Shown: one piece after another, positions 5,838 to 9,707 of the stretch
Layout of the letters: the number at the start of each line of letters is the position of its first letter
How positions within the stretch are numbered: the stretch's first letter is position 1
Source: DATJGR01 sp032124855
GTDB taxonomy: Bacteria > Pseudomonadota > Gammaproteobacteria > Pseudomonadales > Azotimanducaceae
Direction: 5' to 3'
DNA: 9,707 nucleotides
Assembly (NCBI GenBank): GCA_032124855.1
Contig: JAQBCT010000335.1
Location: 1-9,707 of the forward strand
Translations under genes and position numbers: made by a program
The notes under the pieces: model-generated
What the model saw: the letters and a program-made list of their open reading frames with translations, nothing else
Database searches by the model: none
What the model was told of the DNA's origin: nothing

Positions 5838-7238
5838 TCACGCGTTCGTCACCCGCCAGCGCGTGCCGTCGCGGCCATCTTCGAGCTCCACGTGATGTTG
5901 CAGCAGCTCGTCGCGAATGGCATCCGCGCGTGCAAAGTCGCGCGCTGCGCGGGCTGCATTGCGGGCTTCGATGAGCGTCTCGATCGCCGCCGCTTCCAGC
6001 GTCGCACCCGTCTTGAAATGCGCCTCGGGAGACTCGGTGAGCAGTCCCAGCAACCAGCCGCCGGCCAGCAGAGCGCTGCGCAACTCGCGCGCCACTGCTG
6101 GGTCGTTGGTCCGATGCAATTCGGTGACAATCGCGTGCACTGCGGCCAGCGCCTCCGGCGTATTCATATCGTCGGCCAGCGCTGCGACGACGGTTGCGGG
6201 GAAGGCTTCGATGGGTTGGTCGTGCAGTTGCTGCGGATGCGTGATATCGCCCGCGGGCGCCTCGAGCAGCGCCCGGTAGATCCGATCGAGGCTGGCCTGT
6301 GACTGTTTGATCAGATCATCCGACCAGGCAAGCGCCGAGCGGTAGTGACCGGAGAGCAGAGCGTAGCGCAGCACCTCACCGCCGTAGCGCGCCAGGAGTT
6401 CGCGCAGCGTCAGCACGTTGCCGACCGATTTCGCCATCTTTTCGTTGCCCAGCGTCAACATGCCGTTGTGCAGCCAGTAGCGAACGTAGGCCTCGCCTGA
6501 CCCCACGCAGCGCCCCTGCGCCAGTTCGTTTTCGTGGTGCGGAAACATCAGATCGGAACCGCCACCGTGAATGTCGATGGTTGCGCCAAGATGCTTTCGG
6601 ATCATCGCCGAGCATTCGATATGCCAACCCGGGCGGCCACGGCCCCACGGACTATCCCACCCGGGAACATCGGGTGCGGACGGCTTCCAGAGGACGAAGT
6701 CCTTTGCATCGCGTTTGTACGGCGCCACTTCGACACGCGCGCCGTCGAGCATATCTTCCAGCGAGCGCTTGGATAGCATGCCGTAGCTTGGATCCGACGG
6801 GACGCTGAACAGCACATGCCCTTCGGCGGCGTAGGCGTGGCCGCGTGCGATCAGCTCACCGATCATCGCGACCATCTCGACAATGTGATGTGTCGCGCGC
6901 GGCTCAATGGTCGGCTCGAGATTGCCGAGCGCGCGTACGTCTTCGTTGTACGCGACGGTGTAGCGTTCCGTGAACTGCGCGATCGGCTCGCCGGCCTCGC
7001 GCGCGGCGGCGTTGATTTTGTCTTCGACGTCGGTGATGTTGCGTGCATAGCGCACCTGCGGATAGGTTGCCGCGAGCAGGCGAAACAGCACATCGAAGAC
7101 CACGGCCGGGCGACCATTGCCGATGTGAACGAGGTTGTAAACGGTGGGTCCGCAGACGTACATCGTCACGCAGTTCGGATCCTGGGCGACGAACGTTTCT
7201 TTGCGCGCGGTGAGCGTGTTGTACAGCTGGATGTTCAT
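5838..7238 (-). CDS. cysS: Cysteinyl-tRNA synthetase
   Basis: 466-residue class I aminoacyl-tRNA synthetase that charges tRNA-Cys with cysteine in the cytoplasm. Signatures: Cys29 in M-Y-V-C-G-P-T-V-Y; a HIGH-type motif H-I-G-N at 38-41; K-M-A-K-S at 267-271; and zinc ligands Cys209 (W-H-I-E-C-S), His234 and Glu238 (F-P-H-H-E-N-E), whose numbers match the E. coli enzyme. The alpha-helical tRNA-binding region and C-terminal domain follow; the length is normal. The start is ATG 7238 with AGGA 10 nt upstream; an in-frame TTG at 7247 would be only 2 nt from AGGA. The HIGN variant, V-F-D-V-L-F-R-L-L and R-N-I-T-D-V-E-D-K-I-N resemble the type common in alphaproteobacteria more than the E. coli type (H-I-G-H). 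It is the first gene after a 115-nt gap that holds a possible promoter and a leader stem. Confidence 0.98.
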   Translation of the reverse strand: MNIQLYNTLTARKETFVAQDPNCVTMYVCGPTVYNLVHIGNGRPAVVFDVLFRLLAATYPQVRYARNITDVEDKINAAAREAGEPIAQFTERYTVAYNEDVRALGNLEPTIEPRATHHIVEMVAMIGELIARGHAYAAEGHVLFSVPSDPSYGMLSKRSLEDMLDGARVEVAPYKRDAKDFVLWKPSAPDVPGWDSPWGRGRPGWHIECSAMIRKHLGATIDIHGGGSDLMFPHHENELAQGRCVGSGEAYVRYWLHNGMLTLGNEKMAKSVGNVLTLRELLARYGGEVLRYALLSGHYRSALAWSDDLIKQSQASLDRIYRALLEAPAGDITHPQQLHDQPIEAFPATVVAALADDMNTPEALAAVHAIVTELHRTNDPAVARELRSALLAGGWLLGLLTESPEAHFKTGATLEAAAIETLIEARNAARAARDFARADAIRDELLQHHVELEDGRDGTRWRVTNA

Positions 7239-7241
7239 TCG

Positions 7242-7327
7242 AAACAATTCCTGGTGAGACGACGTGGCGAAGCTCTGTTACCGAACGGGTTCAGCAACAA
7301 CAGCGATGCGACGTCCTGGAATTGTCT
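7242..7327 (-). promoter_or_regulatory. Possible leader stem covering the cysS ribosome binding site
   Basis: On the minus strand AGACAATTCCAGG (7315-7327) can pair with CCAGGAATTGTTT (7242-7254). Ten consecutive pairs (one G-U), one A-A mismatch and two more G-C pairs enclose about 60 nt. The second arm contains the AGGA (7249-7252) used by cysS, so the pairing would hide the ribosome binding site. It matches no riboswitch class I recognise, and the long loop makes chance pairing possible. Confidence 0.35.
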
Positions 7328-7345
7328 GCGTGGATCATGGCGCGC

Positions 7346-7374
7346 ATTGTACGTCACCGGTGCGGTGCATACAT
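7346..7374 (-). promoter_or_regulatory. Weak candidate promoter for cysS
   Basis: Minus-strand TACAAT at 7346-7351 is a five-of-six -10 match just after the hisI stop. The hexamer 17 nt upstream (ATGTAT, 7369-7374) is a poor -35. If real, it gives a leader of roughly 100 nt that carries the predicted stem. Confidence 0.3.
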
Positions 7375-7800
7375 CTCTTGTGGTGAACGCTTGGGTTCGG
7401 CGGTGACGATCACGTGTTCACCCTCGATGCGCAGATAGAAGCAGGAATGGCGGCCCGTATGGCAGGCCGGTCCCGTCTGGTCCACGGTTGCGAGCAGCAC
7501 GTCGCCATCACAGTCCAGGCGCAGTTCGATCAATCGCTGCGTATTGCCAGACGATTCACCCTTGCGCCACAAACGCGCCCGGCTGCGCGAGTAGTAGCAA
7601 AGTTGTCCCGTACCCAGAGTTTCTTCAAGCGCCGCGCGGTTCATCCAGGCAAACATCAATATGTCGCCGGACTCGTGTTGCTGGGCGATGACCGGGATGA
7701 GTCCATCGGCGTCGAACGGTACTGCCGCCAGGACGTCGGCGACGGCGAGCGATGTGCCCACCGGTGCTGATTCGAGACCCTTGAACAACGGATTCGCCAC
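7354..7800 (-). CDS. hisI: Phosphoribosyl-AMP cyclohydrolase
   Basis: 148-residue cytoplasmic enzyme of histidine biosynthesis; it opens the purine ring of phosphoribosyl-AMP, the third pathway step. The family signature is complete: D-A-D-G-L-I-P-V-I-A-Q (30-40), M-F-A-W-M-N (49-54), Y-Y-S-R-S-R (69-74), L-W-R-K-G-E-S-S-G-N (77-86), and D-C-D-G-D (96-100), whose aspartates bind Mg. Cys97, Cys113 and Cys120 (T-G-P-A-C-H-T-G ... H-S-C) form the zinc site. It is a stand-alone HisI with no fused HisE (phosphoribosyl-ATP pyrophosphatase) domain. The start GTG 7800 lies 9 nt after the stop of the IsdG-like gene with only a weak G-rich ribosome binding site, which suggests translation coupled to that gene. 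No other his gene is in the window. Confidence 0.97.
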   Translation of the reverse strand: MANPLFKGLESAPVGTSLAVADVLAAVPFDADGLIPVIAQQHESGDILMFAWMNRAALEETLGTGQLCYYSRSRARLWRKGESSGNTQRLIELRLDCDGDVLLATVDQTGPACHTGRHSCFYLRIEGEHVIVTAEPKRSPQEMYAPHR

Positions 7801-7809
7801 GGCCCGCGG

Positions 7810-8112
7810 CTACAACACCGACTCGAACGTTTCGAGTTCGGGGTGTCCTAGGTACGTACCTTTGCGCGGATTGGCCTGCGCGTGGGCCGTGCGAAACGAC
7901 TCGGAGCGGGTCCAGGCGTCGAATGCTGCGTGCGACTCCCACACCGTGTGCGATGCATACAGCACATGGGATTCGCTCGCCGGGCCTTTGAGCAGGTGAA
8001 ACGTTTTGAACCCGGGGACCGTGTCGAGGTAACTCTCGCGCTCGCGCCACACCGCCTCGAAGTCGGCTTCGTGCCCGTGCGCGATCTTGAATCGATTCAT
8101 CGCGATGAACAT
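7810..8112 (-). CDS. ABM-fold protein with an IsdG-type haem-degradation triad
   Basis: 100-residue ferredoxin-like ABM-domain protein (antibiotic biosynthesis monooxygenase superfamily). From ATG 8112 it carries Asn6 (M-N-R-F), Trp67 (F-D-A-W) and His77 (R-T-A-H). These correspond in spacing and context to Asn7, Trp67 and His77, the catalytic triad of S. aureus IsdG, including the V-W-x-S-x-x-A-F-x-x-W-x-x-S-x-x-F-x-x-A-H stretch. The likely role is oxidative haem breakdown that releases iron, probably as a homodimer in the cytoplasm. AGGAG at 8118-8122 with a 5-nt spacer supports this start. An in-frame ATG at 8127 overlaps the aminopeptidase stop as ATGA and would add M-I-G-A-A. The gene sits between an aminopeptidase and hisI; no haem-uptake gene is in view. 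A different small oxygenase activity remains possible. Confidence 0.9.
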   Translation of the reverse strand: MFIAMNRFKIAHGHEADFEAVWRERESYLDTVPGFKTFHLLKGPASESHVLYASHTVWESHAAFDAWTRSESFRTAHAQANPRKGTYLGHPELETFESVL

Positions 8113-8117
8113 CGCCG

Positions 8118-8122
8118 CTCCT
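8118..8122 (-). promoter_or_regulatory. Ribosome binding site for the ABM-fold gene
   Basis: AGGAG on the minus strand, 5 nt before ATG 8112, favours that start over the overlapping ATG 8127, which would lie upstream of this site. Confidence 0.65.
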
Positions 8123-8123
8123 A

Positions 8124-9518
8124 TCATCCGAATTGCTGGGCCAGGTGAGCATACACCGCGCGCAATCCCATGGCCTCGCCGCCCTCCGGCCGGCCGGGGC
8201 CCGTGGTGAGGTTGAAGGCCATGACGTCGAAATGCGCCCAGGGCACGTCGGCACGCACGAAGCTCTCGAGAAACAACGCTGCGGTAATGGCGCCCGCATA
8301 CGGCGCACCGGAGCTGTTGGTGAGATCCGCGGTGCGACTGTCCAGCATTTTGCGATACGGCTGGTGCAGCGGCAGCCGCCACACCGGATCCGCGACGGCC
8401 TGGCCGGACGTGGTGATGCCCTGCGCCAGCGCATCGTCGTTGCAGAACATGGCTGGCAGTTCCGTACCCAATGCCGTGCGCGCAGCACCGGTGAGCGTCG
8501 CGAAATCGAAGATCATGCCGGGGTCGCCTTCGCACGCTAGAGCCAGCGCGTCGCACAGCACCAGCCGTCCCTCCGCGTCGGTGTTGTCGATTTCAACGGT
8601 GATGCCTTTGCGCGTGCGGATGATGTCGCCGGGTCGGAATGCATTGCCGGCGATGGCATTTTCCACCGCCGGAATCAGCACGCGCAGAGACACCGGCAGG
8701 CGCTGTGTCATGATCAGGTGCGCCAGCCCCAGCGCGTGCGCCGCGCCACCCATATCCTTCTTCATCCACCGCATGCCGGCCGCGGGTTTGATATCCAGTC
8801 CACCCGAATCGAAGCACACGCCCTTGCCGATCAATGTGACGGGGGGATGCCTGGTATCGCCCCATTGCAGATCGATCAGGCGCGGCGCGCAGACACTCGC
8901 GCGTCCGACGGCGTGAATGGTCGGAAAGTTGCCCGCCAGCAGCGCATCGCCCACGGTGATCTGGCAGCGCGCACTGCATTGCTCTGCAAGCTCTGTCGCC
9001 GCCTGCGCGAGGTGTTCGGGCAGCATATCGGCCGCCGGTGTATTGATCAGATCACGCACCAGATAGATGGCGGCGAGTTGATTGCGCAGTGCCGGGCCGT
9101 CGCACTGTGCTGGCACGGCCAGGCGAGCCGGTGCACGCACGGCTGCTTTATAACGGGTGAACTGATACGCACCCAGGCCCCAGCCGAGTACTGCGAGGTC
9201 GCCGCCGGGCGTTGCTTCAGCGAGGTGGTAGTTGCCTTCGGGCAGCCGGGCAGGCAGCTCCGCAAGCGCGGTCAACGCGTCGCTGGTGACGATGGCAACG
9301 ACGCGCGCGGGTTCATTCGGCTCGCCCGGCAACCAGGTGATTGCACCGGCGCGTGCCGCGAAACGTGTCGTGGTGAACCAGCGCGCGACGGACGGTGACT
9401 GTTCGGCAAGCCACGTTTCAAAATCGGTTTCGCGAACTGCATGAAGCGCGACTGCATCGTTGGGTGCGTCGAATGCCAGTGCGGCATCGGGATTGAATGA
9501 CATGACGGTATCGGGCAT
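8124..9518 (-). CDS. M17 leucyl aminopeptidase family protein
   Basis: 464-residue cytoplasmic dizinc/Mn aminopeptidase of the PepA/PepB family, which removes N-terminal residues from peptides, normally as a hexamer. All catalytic-domain residues are present: Lys232 (I-G-K-G), Asp237 (F-D-S-G-G), Lys244 (I-K-P), Asp255 (K-K-D-M-G-G), and the signature N-T-D-A-E-G-R-L with Asp314, Glu316 and Arg318. These correspond to the metal ligands and active-site Lys/Arg of E. coli PepA. The N-terminal domain (about 1-140) is divergent, as is usual for non-PepA M17 members, so DNA binding should not be assumed. The start ATG 9518 lacks a clear ribosome binding site and a second ATG at 9503 is equally plausible. 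It lies 53 nt after lipA on the same strand, and its stop overlaps or abuts the IsdG-like gene, so these genes are probably co-transcribed. Confidence 0.95.
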   Translation of the reverse strand: MPDTVMSFNPDAALAFDAPNDAVALHAVRETDFETWLAEQSPSVARWFTTTRFAARAGAITWLPGEPNEPARVVAIVTSDALTALAELPARLPEGNYHLAEATPGGDLAVLGWGLGAYQFTRYKAAVRAPARLAVPAQCDGPALRNQLAAIYLVRDLINTPAADMLPEHLAQAATELAEQCSARCQITVGDALLAGNFPTIHAVGRASVCAPRLIDLQWGDTRHPPVTLIGKGVCFDSGGLDIKPAAGMRWMKKDMGGAAHALGLAHLIMTQRLPVSLRVLIPAVENAIAGNAFRPGDIIRTRKGITVEIDNTDAEGRLVLCDALALACEGDPGMIFDFATLTGAARTALGTELPAMFCNDDALAQGITTSGQAVADPVWRLPLHQPYRKMLDSRTADLTNSSGAPYAGAITAALFLESFVRADVPWAHFDVMAFNLTTGPGRPEGGEAMGLRAVYAHLAQQFG

Positions 9519-9571
9519 CGGAGGTGCGCCGATGGTCTACGAAGGCGCCGGCAGGTTCAAGGTCGAACCCG

Positions 9572-9707
9572 CTACAGCATCTTCACCGGTATGGTGGTTG
9601 GCAGGCCGAGATTGTTTTTCTGAAGAATGCGATCCGCCCGGTAGCTGCAGCGCACCAGTGGCCCGGCGGCGACTTCGATGAAGCCAGCATCGAGCCCCCA
9701 TTGACGG
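9572..9707 (-). CDS. lipA: Lipoyl synthase, C-terminal fragment
   Basis: The last 44 residues of a gene that continues past the right edge and ends at TAG 9572-9574. The visible part reads G-F-I-E-V-A-A-G-P-L-V-R-C-S-Y-R-A-D, then an N-N-L-G-L tail. This matches the C-terminus of lipoyl synthases (x-G-P-L-V-R-S-S-Y-x-A), radical-SAM enzymes that insert two sulphurs into octanoyl groups on dehydrogenase subunits. In that family a serine of the R-S-S-Y motif is a ligand of the auxiliary 4Fe-4S cluster; here the motif is R-C-S-Y, with the second serine kept. The radical-SAM and auxiliary-cluster cysteines lie outside the window, so the assignment rests on this C-terminal motif. Confidence 0.78.
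   Translation of the reverse strand, partial: RQWGLDAGFIEVAAGPLVRCSYRADRILQKNNLGLPTTIPVKML

Noticed and set aside
7239..7247. TTG at 7247 as the cysS start
   Set aside because: Only 2 nt from the AGGA, and the family N-terminus aligns with ATG 7238.
8113..8556. N-terminal extension of the ABM-fold gene to a 248-residue protein
   Set aside because: The extra part overlaps the aminopeptidase catalytic domain, is Arg/His/Cys-rich noise, and ATG 8112 has a strong ribosome binding site and the right family length.
9553..9568. GGTTC/GAACC hairpin after the lipA stop as a terminator
   Set aside because: Five base pairs, no T-run, and the next gene follows within 53 nt on the same strand.
9520..9681. 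Plus-strand GGAGG with ATG 9532, 7 nt downstream, suggesting a small gene
   Set aside because: The frame runs opposite the clear lipoyl synthase C-terminus, is Arg/Cys/Pro-rich at its end and has no conserved pattern; the GGAGG is probably chance.
1..9707. Mobile element, CRISPR array, tRNA or phage-type defence system
   Set aside because: No transposase, integrase, regular spaced repeats, tRNA fold or known defence gene pair was seen on either strand; the lone HNH protein is not enough.

Overview
The window reads as GC-rich chromosomal DNA from a Gram-negative proteobacterium, most likely a gammaproteobacterium or a close relative. The evidence is an outer-membrane TonB-dependent receptor, dense genes with short gaps and 4-nt overlaps, Shine-Dalgarno-led GTG and ATG starts, and ordinary housekeeping genes. 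No transposase, integrase, tRNA, rRNA or CRISPR array was seen. The lineage call is an inference from protein style; the cysteinyl-tRNA synthetase in particular looks like the type common in alphaproteobacteria.

Left edge, plus strand: the C-terminal end of a crotonase-fold enoyl-CoA hydratase/isomerase (to 203), then an HNH endonuclease-family protein (325-915). These converge on a run of minus-strand genes that fills the rest of the window.

Minus strand, in transcription order from the right edge: the C-terminus of lipoyl synthase (lipA); an M17 leucyl aminopeptidase; a 100-residue ABM-fold protein whose Asn6/Trp67/His77 match the IsdG haem-degradation triad; hisI; a gap of about 115 nt with a possible promoter and a leader stem that could cover the next ribosome binding site; cysS; and an FAD-dependent group A monooxygenase. 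After a further gap of about 95 nt comes a cobalamin riboswitch (4301-4532), preceded by a well-placed -10 box. It controls a BtuB-like vitamin B12 receptor, whose stop codon overlaps the start of an M20 metallopeptidase (ATGA).

The most informative unit is the last one. Riboswitch, receptor and M20 peptidase form a two-gene B12-responsive operon, so the peptidase should be made when cobalamin is scarce. Its substrate is unknown; a role in corrinoid or peptide scavenging is a hypothesis only. The second point of interest is the IsdG-like protein, tightly packed between an aminopeptidase and hisI, with no haem-uptake gene in view.
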